Assembly (NCBI GenBank): GCA_036874045.1
Contig: CM072339.1
Location: 1,495,501 to 1,559,500, forward strand
Length of the DNA stretch: 64,000 nt
From: Cymodocea nodosa
Taxonomy: Eukaryota; Streptophyta; Magnoliopsida; Alismatales; Cymodoceaceae
Direction of reading: 5' to 3'
Under the pieces are notes generated by a model, which had not been told where the DNA came from, made no database searches, and saw only the letters and a list, made by a program, of their open reading frames with translations. Numbering within the stretch: position 1 is the stretch's first letter; each line of letters begins with the position of its first letter. Made by a program: the position numbers and the translations under genes. Below are positions 1 to 11,884 of this stretch, in pieces.

Positions 1-198
1 TTAGTATGTCTGATTGTTTTTTTTTTTTTGATAATACAGGTATATCAATATAGAAAAGGCTCATGGTCATTTCACTATTCACAATATTCTATTCATTATC
101 TGGACCTGGACTTACAAATTGACCAAATTAAAGCAGTAATTAATAGAATGTATGTATTTTAGCCTATGTTTCCATGTTGGAACAATTTTAAAACTCAC

Positions 199-3100
199 AT
201 CCTCATCATCTTCGCCATCTTCAGCATCAGATTCATTCAACCCACCAGAACGTCCAAGAAGTTTCTGCAATTCTTTGCCAGACTTGCTCAGCCCTCCTTC
301 CTCTTCACCATCATCATTTTCATCCTGAATGAGTAAAGCACAATTAGAACACAGCAATGGCTTCCAATGCAAACTTTGAAGAAAAATTTCAGTTATGCCT
401 ACAGTGAGGCTTTAATAAGACGATTGAAAAGTTAAAAACTATCTTCCCTCCAGGAAGGCAGTTAATTTGGAACAAAAGTCGTCTGGATCTGATATATCAT
501 CATTTTCCCTGATGAGCTGTCAGAAACCCAAGCCCCTTATGCAAAGGATGACGTTGGGTTCTCTAGTGTTGTAGATTCATAGAAGAAACTCTCCCAGGGC
601 CTTATCAAATTTATTTAATATATGATATATCTTTCCCAAATAAGATTAATTGTGACCCACTTATCTTGCAATATCTCACTTGTATGTCAGAAGCATTATG
701 TTTTTAATTAAATCAGTTACAATAACAACAATGATTTCAATGAAAAAATATTTAATTTTCCTGCAAATAATACTTTGTTTATTGGTTATGGAATAGAAAA
801 AAAATAGTTTCACAAACAAGATGCCCAGAGATATATCACTCAAAACCTAAACACATAGAACATGTCCAATAAAAGCATAGATTGAACATATTTCAACATG
901 AATCTCTCTCTTCATACTTGTTTAATTTCAGGTGGTGCGGGAATCTCAGGAGCCAAGTCCTGTCGCTCCTCTGGGTCATTACCCATAGTTTCATCATCAT
1001 CAGTGAAAATTTCTTCATGCTCCCAATCATCACCTGTACAGAAAAGAGATGTATTTAAAATGTTCTTTTTTCTTTTCCTGTTTAATGACAATTTAGTTCA
1101 ATAAAAATAAGAGGGCAACAAATATACCAGCGAGGAAAAACTACTTAAAAAGTTTACACGAAGTTAATATACTGCATGACAAACTCAAAAAGGATTACAC
1201 AATAAAAAATTTGAGGATTTCTATCTGAAAGGTTCTTGAACAAATCTATCATTCCTTCCTCTAAGTTTTATAGTGATGTCTAGCATCATCATTATTATTA
1301 TATCATCATCATAAGAGAAAATGGGTATGGGTTCAATAATGTTAAGGGTGATATCATACTTTCATAAGAAAAGTTTTTCTCGAAACTCTTATGAATCCAA
1401 ACATGCTTATTGGCTTATTAGGTATGCTTTTAACGGTAAAGCTGGCTTTTTCATAAAAGCTGTAAGGCCAACCACAGAACTAAACACACCCCTAGGGGTT
1501 TACCAATTGCCATCATCATTCAATTGTCCTGTCTTAGTAAACTATCTTTTGAGGGAGCTTTCATTGACAAATGTACCTACATCTGAATAATACATGTTTG
1601 GGGTCTACCAACTTTTATACTATTTCATTCAGTTCCTAAAAATACAGATTGAATGCTTGGGAAGTCTGAAAAATACACATTGGAAGCCACTTATTGAACG
1701 ACTTGAGAAGTGACTATTTGGTTGGGCTAGCTGAATTCTGTCATTTGGCAACAAATTGACAAGCATCTTCTCCACGTCCTGTGCTCTTTAACCTTCTAAT
1801 TCACTACTTATCTATATTCCATATATCAACTGAAGTGGATAAGAGGTTGAATCAAATACAAAGTCAAAATCCATGGCATGGGATTCTTTATGATTACTTG
1901 GAATAAGATTTGTAGACCAAAATAGAAAGGCAATCTTGGTCTCAATGATTTACACTCTATGAACTTAGATTTGCTTTGGAAGTGGATTTGGAAATTAAGC
2001 AATGTTACAAATAACCCACCTTCACTTTGGCAAATGATTATCTTAAGGAAATGGTATCAAGGTCATTGGGTAGGCATAGTAGGAGCTCAAGTCGTTGGTG
2101 TATCTTGCATTTAGGGGGTATATAGAGGTAAAACGGGTGATGAAATGCAGCACTGATTTGGATGTAGAAAATGAGACTTGGGTTAGGTTTTTGCATGACC
2201 ATTGAGTTAGTGATGCTGCTGAGTTGCCTTTTTCATTCTCTTTCCCTTGTGGAGGTTCCCCCATTTGCAAGTGTCTCAGTGCTTCTACACTTCTGTGGCA
2301 GAGTTTATGTGAGATGTGTGCTTTCAAAGGAATCTTGACAAAATCAAAACCAAAAATGTCATAAGTTGCTAACACATTTAGAGTTGTGATGCTTCTCCTT
2401 TAATTCATGAGGGGTTGGATTTATGCCATTGGCATCGGAGCAAGGATGTCCAGTTCCAACAGAGCAAGATCTTTAGATTTATGTTGTTGAAAATTGAGCA
2501 GGACGATCATTTCTTATGTGTCCCCTGTTATGTATGCTTACCTATGGTGGTGTGAAACTAAAATCTTGGAAATGGATTTGGAATAACCAAATACCTTCCA
2601 GAGTGAATTTCCTTGCATGAAAAATTCTTTTAGATTATATTAGGGATTATGGTAGAATGCTTAGGCTCTCCATGACCGATGAAACTCAAATAATCAAGGA
2701 CTATCTCTTGCATTGGTAGGGGCCAACAGTTTGATCAAGCAGGAGCCAGAGTTTGGGGTCTATAATTTTCTCAAAACCTTTTTTGGCAGGTAAGCAAAGT
2801 AAGGGATAATGAAAAGAGGTTAGCAATCTGAACACTAACAATCCAGGGTTACCCTTAGGGGTTAATGCCCTTAAAGCTAGAGATTATAGCTTGGTGCTCA
2901 TTAGGTTAGAGAAAAGGCCTTTTGGGGTGGACTACTAGTTTCCTATCAAGAATAGCAAACTCACTCTCCTCTATATAAGCCCTTTCAAATCTACAAATCT
3001 ATGAATCTACTTTCCGCTGATCTTCAAAATTCCTATTAGAGTGCATCAAAGAGTAAAAAGCATTATAAGATAATTCTTATTAGATAGGTGGCAAACATTG

Positions 3101-6100
3101 AGAACGGAAAGGTTATGCTTTAGTGTCTTAGGAGAAGGTGAAGATGCCAAGGGAGGAGGGATTTGGGAGTCCTAGATCTATGCAAGTTTAACCTTTCTCT
3201 TTTGGGGGTGTGGTAAGGGTGGCTAGCAAAGGAGTAATACTTATGAAGTCCACATTGTAGAGGGAATGGCATTTGACGAGTTGTTGCAGTTTTCGTTGAA
3301 AGAAGGTGGAATCTCTTTGGTAGATATTCTGTACGTGCCTAGAGATGGGGAGGTGGTGGGACACTATGATGGGGGCAACTTGGAGCTTGATAGGAGGTTG
3401 ATTCATTTTGAGAGCTGTGGCAAAGTGCACCCTAAGCTTCAATGGTGTAGGGCAAAGATTTTGGTTTGTTCCTCTAATGAGCTAGTGATTTAGACAGCTA
3501 AGTAAAACAAAAGAATCTTCAAAGGGGAAGACCACACTTCTATGGTATTTGTCATCAAGGTACTCATTTCATGGACAAATGGTTCAAGTGTTCAGACAAT
3601 CAACAGAAGGTGATGATATTATGAAGACATGGTTGCATTTGACCTCGTGAGAATGGTTGCATCTTCTGACATCAAGGTTGTGCCCATTCTACCTTGCTTT
3701 GTTATTTGCTAGACAACTATGTTTTTGTTTCCTTTTATTTTATTTCGTTTCTCCTTTGTTTTTTCTTTGCTTACTATCTCATGCATAAGCTTCTATCCCA
3801 TTTTTATTAATGAAATTTGTTTCCTTACTAAAAAAATTACAAATTCTTAGTTCCCAATAAATCATGAGTTGTCTAGTTATTCACCTTCAATAGATGGCCC
3901 TACAGGGTTAACCCTCACAGCTCTAAATCCTAAAAAATAGTACAATACCTCAATTCTCTAACTTATTATTGTGCGTGATCCAAATATTTAAGAACTAACA
4001 CAACATTGACATAATGAAGACCATAGGTAGAAACATGGGAGAGAATACTTGACAATGAAAAATGGAAGCCATGTCATTTCCATTCATTATTAAAAAACTA
4101 AATAAGATGTCTTCACGTTTTATAAGAGAGCACCATATATGGAGTTGAAACAAAGAAAATTTTTGTAAAGCCTTTGCCATTGATTTTTATATACTGATGC
4201 ATCAAATAAAAAATCATCATCAATAACAAAATAGTGTGAAATTTGTATTAAATTATATTAAAGAATAGGTGCCGCTCACCCTTTTCAATATCATCATCAT
4301 CTAAATCTAAATCACGCTCCCTAGGCCCATCTTCTTCATCATCTCCACCCTTTTTACTGAGTGCTAGCCTACTTTTTCTTGCCTCCTCTGCTTCATCATC
4401 TTCCTTGACATGGTTAGAGAGATCATCATCTTCATCACTTCCTTTTCCTTTCTTGGGACGGGAAACATCAGCACTACTACCACTAGGGCCTTCATTTATC
4501 TTCATTTCACCAAAAGCAGCAGCACCATTAGTTGCTGCTTTCATCATCCATCTTTCATAACCTGTTGCACTACTTTTCCTCTTATTCATCTTCTCTTCAG
4601 CTTCTTCTAAAGTTAACTGCTTGTATTGCGCTATTTTGTTAAAGTTGTACCTAAAGAATGGAATAGAGATGAACAAGCCTCCTTCAAAAAAATATAAAAT
4701 ACATAATCTTAAGTTAGAAGACACTCAAGATCCTGATAATCCTAATCAATAAATTATTCTCATGGAGTAATTAATCCTAAATATTCAAAACATTGATAGT
4801 TTTGACATGACATTTCAATACAATTACAGAGGGTAAAACTCAACTATAGTAATATTGTTTTATTTTGTCTTTAAGGTCATAGATTTGAATTGTATGAGGT
4901 AATGCTATATAAAATTGGATCCTCCTTGAACCAACATTGGTTGGAGCCTCATGCATTGAGTGTGCCTTTTATTTCACTATAACTAGACTGAATGTATGTA
5001 ATTGAAGTAACAGCCCTACATAATGAAGTAAATAATGGCTACAAATATAAGTGCATATACCAAGAACCAGCGGGAAAAGCAACAAACTCCTTCCCTTGCA
5101 TCATTAGCAGATAATATGATGCTGATTGTGCACCCTCAAGTTGACCCTGATATTGATACTGACCAGTTTCATCCTCTAATATCCATGGCTTATTCTTATA
5201 CTTCTCCTATACGATCCCACATAAATAGCACTGCGTAAATAAGATAAAACAAGAAGTATACACACAGAAAGAAACAATAACAATTAAAATGAACTGCACA
5301 TGAATGAGGACAGCAAATCTGTACCAAATAAGTATATCAAATCATAACATGAGAAATTTCCAGTTTTGCTAGAAAGTAGAAATTGACAATTTTCAGATAT
5401 GCACAAAAAAAATCAAGTAGACCTGGATGACAATTCATGAACCTGATCTAAATTTCCCTTTATGAAACTCCATAACTGATTAATCCTTACAATAACAATC
5501 GGTCCTCTAAAGTATTTTTCCTAGTCAACATGTTTATTCTACTGAATCTTACAACACGGACTCACATAGTGTGCAAATTTTTTAAAATAAATATTAGCAA
5601 GTTTGGTCTTGCAACTTTCACAACACATCAACCGGAAAGTTAACTTCTAATTATTTGCCAAACATGCATTGTTCTTCTACACCTGGTAACCACACCACTG
5701 AATATCTTACAGATGAATTGATGTTATATTAAACAATAACGGAAGTTACCCGTAATCCATCAGTTAACTGACGTCCCTGGAGGCCTTCCTTCTGAATTGT
5801 CCACTTGTTCTCTGCACTTTTCTTCTTTGAAAATGGAGGCAATCCCGTCATAAATCTACCGATGTAGAAAGTTTTGTCCGCACTAATGCTTGCACGGACA
5901 TTGTACTCCTGTAAACACTTAAAGCATCATGAATAAAACAAACAAAATTGTGTTCACCCAGACAATTATACATCATATTAATTATGAGAGCTTATGTGGC
6001 CTCTACTTTTTTGATTCTCACTCATTGCAGGGTTTCCACAAGAACGCATGAATTAGAAAAGCTCCATTTCGCAACTGTGAAATTTATTTGATTTTCATAT

Positions 6101-6551
6101 TCCCATATATGACAGAAAAGTTTCATTTCGCAAGGATATCGCCCATCTCCAACTCCTTAAAGTTTCAGTTCTAGGGTTTCTTTTCCAGAAAGATCCTCTT
6201 CACTGCGGTTCCGCATTCGAGTTTCGCTATGTGTTTCTTCTTTCCAGCTAATTCATCGCCGTCAATCTCATTCACCCCTCTCGACTTCAACCGCCTCCTC
6301 CTACTACAATTTGTCCCAGAGAAGAATCGCTACGAACAGCCGAAATCAAAAAAAAATGCAGGAATCCGAGGGTGTCTAACCCGGATCAACTTAGTGATGG
6401 TGACTCCGCATTCGTAGCACTTGGAGCGGTTCTCCACCATTGTCTTCCCGCAGGAGCGGCAGAGGGTGAGGTGCTTGCAGTTGCTCCCGTAGAGATCCGA
6501 GGTGGTCGAACAACCGCCACATGACGGCTTCAGAGTTAGATCGAACGACAT
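199..6551 (-). CDS. Transcription initiation factor IIF subunit alpha (RAP74-like), 5' part of gene
   Basis: Largest subunit of TFIIF, which escorts RNA polymerase II into the preinitiation complex and acts in elongation; nuclear. Six exons can be read on the minus strand: 6551-6381, 5908-5750, 5206-5061, 4650-4280, 1033-918 and 324-199. All have GT-AG borders and compatible phases, giving 363 codons before the gene leaves the window at the left; the family usually has over 500 residues. Diagnostic segments are NKPWILEDETGQYQYQGQ, GKEFVAFPAGSWYNF and QLTLEEAEEKMNKR, which match the dimerisation region of RAP74, followed by a highly acidic DEDD-rich stretch and EEEGGLSKSGKELQKLLG. The first exon carries a Cys-rich module (C11, C14, C25, H27, C31, C34, C45, C48) that human RAP74 lacks. 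The ATG at 6551 is the first in the frame of that module and has a TATA box about 125 bp upstream. The winged-helix C-terminus would lie outside the window. Confidence 0.93.
1900..3838 (+). mobile_element. Decayed L1-type LINE inside a TFIIF alpha intron
   Basis: The 3.2-kb intron between 1034 and 4279 carries an old non-LTR retrotransposon on the plus strand, antisense to the host gene. From 1926 a reading frame gives GNLGLNDLHSMNLDLLWKW, the usual segment after the reverse transcriptase of plant L1 elements. From about 2562 it gives SWKWIWNNQIPSRVNFLA then a stop, matching the start of the zf-RVT domain. Frames are broken throughout. A run near 3805-3837 (ttattaatgaaatttgtttc followed by A residues) looks like the typical 3' end of such elements. 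The segment 3100-3500 has a 75-residue open frame that I do not recognise and may belong to the element or to a nested insertion. Ends are approximate. Confidence 0.65.
6171..6178 (-). promoter_or_regulatory. Telo-box-like motif in TFIIF alpha intron 1
   Basis: AAACCCTA on the minus strand lies in the first intron, about 200 bp past the first exon. Telo-boxes are known in plant genes of the translation and growth machinery, usually near the transcription start. Function here is inferred from the motif alone. Confidence 0.3.
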
Positions 6552-7320
6552 GGCTAGGTCCCCGAAAAGAACAAGGGGGAAAGGGGTTTGTCGGCGACGT
6601 GGCACAGCGACGAGAGCGATCACGCGAACGGGCGAAGCACCGAGACAGGAGCGGAGAATCGAGAACCTTGTGTGCCTTTTTATAGACGCCGAATGTCGAG
6701 TCCGGGCCTCGAAAAAATTTGAGCACGTGTCGTTACGAAATCGGGTCAGATCCGGGTTCACCCGCAGATGGTTAAGACGGATTAATGACCCGGTCAGGCA
6801 TGATATCTGAGAGGGCTACAAGAATAATTTTTTTTATATATAGTAGAAAAAGTACGCTTGCAATATTATACATGATTTTAAAAGTATTAAAAGTAATCTT
6901 GAGCAAAAGAACACTAAAGTACGTGGATTAATAGAATTGGGTTCCTTAATTTGAATTGGAGAAAAACCAACGCGGTGGATTGTGCTGGCAGGTTAAGTTT
7001 CTTTTTCTGAAAAATAACGAGTTTTCATGGATTATTAACGTTCACTCGACTAACAATATAGGTGAATATAAAATGGAAAACACCAATTAATCGTTAAGAA
7101 AAAAAGAGCAGAGCCCCTAGTAAAATAAACTACTCGAGAACTACAGAAGACGTGGATGCGATGGTATATTTGGCTTCCTTGACAATGACCAAATAATGAT
7201 TTGCAAAAAAAAGAGAGACCAAATAAAAACCCAGAAAAAATGAAAAATGAACCCGAATTTTGATCGTCGATCATGTCCACACATCATCAGTCGCACATAT
7301 GCAAATCTGGGTCCTACAAA
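6552..7320. other. Spacer between TFIIF alpha promoter and pectate lyase 3' end
   Basis: Holds the TFIIF alpha promoter (TATA box at 6677-6684) and, further right, the presumed 3' untranslated region of the minus-strand pectate lyase gene. Between about 6820 and 7260 the sequence is AT-rich with no further gene that I can support. Confidence 0.5.
6677..6684 (-). promoter_or_regulatory. TATA box of the TFIIF alpha gene
   Basis: TATAAAAA on the minus strand, about 125 bp upstream of the ATG at 6551. It would place the transcription start near 6650 and leave a 5' leader of about 100 nt. Position and sequence fit a plant TATA box; the start site itself is inferred. Confidence 0.6.
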
Positions 7321-8114
7321 TCAGCAAGGCTTGCCCTTCCTGCACTCGAGCGTCCCAGAATAGCGAGTCAGCCTCGTCACGTACTCCCCGGGCTTCGACG
7401 AGATCATCTCCTTGCGGGAGAACGGCAGGAGCGTTTCCTTCGGCCCGGACTCTATGAAGAACGCACCGTTCTGCAGAAGATCCCCCTCCGACCTCCAGAT
7501 CCAGTTCTTCCACACCCCCTTCGGCGTGAACTCCCTCTTAGTCACCTGCATGCATGCATGCCCATTAATATTCAAGGGGATGCCAAATCCTCTCGCACAT
7601 GTTTTAATTTAAGATAAACAAACATTGTGATTAGCTCTGCAGGGTGTCTGATGCATGTACCTCGGTGGCGTTGTGCTCTGGGTTGGTGACCGTAGGTGCG
7701 ATGTACCGGTTGCCCTGGCTGATGATGGTAGGGTTCTGGTTGCCACCAATGGCGTACATCAGCCAGTGGGTGTAGTCGTTGTTAACCACATGAAAGAACC
7801 CAAACCGTCCCCTTCACGACATGGCATGGAGAGAACAACAACGTCAGACCTCTTCTGTATGAATCATTTGTATGTTCATATTTAAGATCATTTCGATATT
7901 TTAGTAGTACGTTGATTATTATTGTTATTATTATTACATGTCTAAGTCAGTCACCTTGGCATTCTCTGCTTCAGTCCCCTCCCGAAGTGGTTGAATGCCA
8001 ACGTGATCTGCATGACCTTGTCGTCTACGCTGTCGTCGGATGCTCCGAACAACATCACCTGAACGACAAACGCAAGGCATATGGGCATATGTATTAAGGT
8101 AGTATGATCAATGT

Positions 8115-8151
<37 letters not shown>

Positions 8152-9191
8152 TGAGAGAGAGAGAGACCTCGTTGTGATTGGTGAAGTGGGAGTTGGATAT
8201 GGTGATGGCGGTGGAGGTAGCGATGGCGTCGATGAGCCCGTCGGCGCAGTTGGACATGGAGACGTGGTCGATCCAGACGTGGGAGGAGCCGAAGATGGAG
8301 ATACCGTCGCCGTCACTGCCCAACCTCAGGCCGTAGTGGCCGACGGAGTCCCTGATCATGCCACCACTCCCCCTGTACATGTCGTGGATGTGGAGTGAAT
8401 GGATGATGACATGCTTCACGAACTGGATTGTGATCTGTCCACCGTAAGCGATGTGGACCTGATGGCCTCGGCCATCGATGGTCTTGTAGCTTGCGACAAT
8501 GAGCTCCTCCGACAGCTTGATGATCATGTCGCGGGCGAATATGATCCACAGAGGCTCCTTTCGGGTGACGGCATGACGGAGAGTGCCGGGCTTGGGGTTG
8601 ATGAGGTCGTCGTCCGAGGCGTCGTGCACGACGTAGTACTTTCCCCTCTTTCCACCCTTGGTCTTGCGCCCGAAGCCAAGGACGCAGTTGGCGAGCCTCT
8701 TCCGATGTAGATGCCATTGCGGGTCGCACCGCCAGCAACGATCGATGGGGTTCGTAGCCTTGCATGGTCCGGCGAACTTATTTTTGTGGCGGAGTTGGCG
8801 ACGGGTGCTGTTGCCATCCATCTCTAGAATCGCCCTGCATGTGAAAATCCAACACTTGATTAATTAATTACGAGAAAAAAGAAGTCGCATGCACTTGATC
8901 ATGCATGCACATCTATTTAACAATTTGATAATTCCACCTCTAGCTAATTAGAAAATTAACTTGCATAATTAAGTAGTGTACTATTTTTTGTTACAGGTAC
9001 GTACGTACGCACCTATGGACATGATGATTAACATGATTGACGACCAGATGTGGCTCGGGCGTGTAAGCGGCGAAGGCCGCATCTCGGGCCTCCTCGTATC
9101 GTCTTTGCCACAACTCGTCGAACTCGGCGATGTGGGCGGCGGAATTTGCGGTGTAGGCTAACAAGACCAACAGAGAAACCAAGAAGGCCAT
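7321..9191 (-). CDS. Secreted pectate lyase (polysaccharide lyase family 1)
   Basis: Cleaves de-esterified pectin by calcium-dependent beta-elimination in the cell wall. Five exons on the minus strand: 9191-9013, 8834-8168, 8058-7955, 7811-7661 and 7545-7321. They join in phase into 441 residues, close to the usual plant length. The first 20 or so residues are a hydrophobic signal peptide ending near NSAA. The parallel beta-helix core is clear: [80 protein letters not shown] and [19 protein letters not shown], ending with LECRKGKPC. The conserved RMPRCR motif reads RMPRGR here because the intron border supplies a glycine codon. The donor of intron 2 (GAG|GTCTCT) abuts a long CT/GA microsatellite. 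Plant pectate lyases of this type often act in pollen, ripening or cell separation; which applies here cannot be seen. Confidence 0.93.
8115..8166. repeat. TA/GA compound microsatellite in pectate lyase intron 2
   Basis: About nine TA units (8115-8132) followed by about 17 GA units with one interruption (8132-8166). The GA tract runs right up to the splice donor of exon 2: read on the minus strand, the intron begins GT then CT repeats. Confidence 0.9.
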
Positions 9192-10794
9192 GGTTTCTCT
9201 TCTCTCCTCCCTCTAATTCTCCAGCTAGCTAGCCAGCTAATCCCCCTCCGTCCTTGAGGTCGTCCCGTCTTCTTCACCTAGACAAGACCAGGACCCTGAC
9301 CCTGCCCGCAGCCAGAAATCCGGAAAATGGCATTAATTCACGACAAGCAGCCGTAAAGCTAGCCGTGTCGTGGCCGATCTGCCAGCGCAGGGCAGGGGGG
9401 TAGGAGACGAGAAGGAGGTGGTGGCTGCATGAGTACTGCATGCATAGGAGGAGGTAGATATAGAGGCCAGGACGAGGAGAGAATGGGGAGGGGGGTGGCC
9501 ATGGGTTGTCGTCTTCTTATCCTTTTTTGGGTTTCCTTTGATGGGCACTGTCCAAATTAAACCATGGAAACGTAGGGAAGCTGAGCAATGCTTGATATCA
9601 GCTGTTATATATATTACATGGATGACTGCATCTATAACGATCGGTTCGTGGTTGTACCCCCGCGCTCGATCATCGACTTTAAATAATTTTCTATTTATAC
9701 AGCCATGCACAAAAGTGAAGTTGATATATCAAGGAAAATATTTGATATCGCATATTTTTTGAGATGGAAAATATTTACTCAATACAGTACGATAGCTGAA
9801 TTTATTGATATAACAAGCAAAGGTTTATGATATCTATCTTACCCTGCTAATTAGAAAGAACTGATGTCCTCTCAAATTCATTAAAACTGGAGAACGCCCA
9901 ATTCATTCAATATTCTAAATTATTGATGATAAAATACATGCATGGGTAGATATATATTATCCCATTAACTTTTTGATAATTTAAAGAAAAAAATAGCAAC
10001 TTACCCTCTGATCTGTGTTTAAAGCTGATGACTTGAAATTGGATCTCTAATTGTGGTGAATTGGAAAGGTAAAGTCATGACGTCGGACAATAGAGGAACG
10101 ATACTCGAACTTCATGCATGAATAGTGACGATTTTTAGCATGCATGTATTAGTTGTTCTTTACTTCTTGACATTAACTAATATAGGTAGTGAATATAAAT
10201 GTAGAAGTTTTGTCGAACTTCATGTGATGAATAGTGAATATACGTTATTATGTCTTTAAGTATCATGTAATGAAAAGCTAAGAAGGCAGTTCCCATGAAA
10301 GGAAAACCAACTCAATATGTGTAGCGTCGAAATAGTTTGTGCTTGAAGACTCTTTTTTGTTTTTCTTTAACTTACCGGGTGGATTTCGAGTCTTACGCAT
10401 TGTTTTGCTTCATGAAAACAAAGGTTGTTTATTTTACTTTTGCAAAATGACAGATGATTTGAACTCCAACAAAGTAATATTATGCCCTTAAAAACCTACC
10501 CTTCAAGGAAAGTAACAATCAAATCCAACAAGTTAGAAAGACTTAAACTTGGATAGGAAAACTTGTATCATTCCTTACCTTCTTCTGTAGAACAGACAGG
10601 AGAAAGGAAGAAAACCACAACAGCTGCCTTGGCCTGGCGTATCCCCGTAGTTATAAATTACCTCCTACTATATCCTTAATTCTCTGCTACCATCCATCCT
10701 TCCATCACCACCACATCTTTTGCTTGCTTCTCGTAGAAATAAAACCAGTCCAGCAGATCAGCACATCCGTCTTTCTGCCATAGTCGTCATCTCC
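9192..10794. other. Divergent spacer between pectate lyase and the HSP20-like gene
   Basis: Contains the upstream regions of both flanking genes, which point away from each other. The part near the pectate lyase start (9200-9530) is GC-richer and may hold its leader and promoter. The middle (9720-10560) is AT-rich. A short imperfect duplication of the string cgaacttcatg...gaatagtga occurs near 10108 and 10215. No further gene seen. Confidence 0.45.
10652..10658 (+). promoter_or_regulatory. TATA box of the HSP20-like gene
   Basis: TATAAAT lies 137 bp upstream of the ATG at 10795 and would give a leader of roughly 105-110 nt. Inferred from motif and distance. Confidence 0.5.
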
Positions 10795-11884
10795 ATGGAG
10801 CACCTGAGAAGAAGAAAGGAGAATCCTAAAAGGCCACAAGAAAGCTCCAGGCATGGTCAAGCCCTTGAGGATTTCCGTCCAACTGTAGAATGGCATCAGA
10901 ACCCAAGTACCCACATCCTCATTGTAGACCTTCCAGGTATCTGTTTATTAATTATAATCTTTTCGTCACATTTTGGTGTAATTTTATATTTTTTAATCAC
11001 AATTTAAATCTTAAAGAAAAGATGGCATTTATATTTCAAAAAATTATTCCTAAATCTAACACTACTAGAACTGTTTCTAGAGATATATTTTATCTCTTAA
11101 ATCATTTTTTAACAATTAAAATCTAATTATATAATTGGTTGTTTTAGAGTATAGTATGTTATAGATTTAAAATTTTAACTTGATCTAAGTTATATTTATT
11201 AAAAAAATGTATTTAAAAATCAATGGCTGGAATTTAAGAAAAATCTATCGATTTCAAGACATTTAAATTAAAAATAGATATTTATTTAATTGAAGAAAAA
11301 TTTTCGTCCATCTGGTTTTAATTTCGTGTATTGATTGAAAGGATACAAAGACGGTACTACTGTAATGATACCGCAGATGTTTAAACGCTGTGCTCATCAT
11401 GATAAATTCAGGGTTCAGGAAGGATGATCTGAGGGTACAAGTTGACGGCTCGGGGAGGATCACGATCAAGGGGACGAGGCAGGTGACGGTGAGCAAGGGC
11501 CACCGTGTCGACGAGACGTTTCAAGCTCCAGAGGACGCGAACATCGAGCAGATCAGCGGGAAGCTCGACGAAGGGCGTATGACGTTGACCATACCAAGGA
11601 GAGTTAGAACAACAACGTCGACGGAGCCGTCGTCGAGCACGGAAGGCGCCGGTGTCGCGGAGACGGCGGGCGGGGAGGAGAACGGTGGTGCGAGAATGGA
11701 GAGTGGGTATGGTAGGGAGCAGGAGGAGAAGGGGCAGTCCTGGCTGGGGGAGGAAGACGTCGCGGCGTGTGAGCTGGTCGCGAGATTGCTGGAGAAGGTG
11801 AACGACAACCGGAAGGTCATCTCCGCCGCCGTCGTGGCTTTTGCCGTTGGGTTCTACGTGTCCAGGATAATGAGCTCAAGATGA
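10795..11884 (+). CDS. HSP20-like tail-anchored protein, RTM2 type
   Basis: Small heat-shock-like (alpha-crystallin domain) protein with a C-terminal membrane anchor. Two exons, 10795-10936 and 11412-11884, join after a split glycine codon (CCA G|GG TTC) to give 204 residues. The domain begins at FRPTVEWHQNPSTHILIVDL (about 27-46) and continues FRKDDLRVQVDG, then VDETFQAPEDANIEQISGKL and GRMTLTIPRR. A low-complexity Ser/Glu/Gly linker follows, and residues about 183-202 (VISAAVVAFAVGFYVSRI) form one hydrophobic segment ending SSR, so the protein is probably tail-anchored. Arabidopsis RTM2 has this layout and restricts long-distance movement of potyviruses in phloem. Many relatives have no known antiviral role, so only the family is asserted here. 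It lacks the classical C-terminal I-x-I motif of oligomeric small HSPs. Confidence 0.85.
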
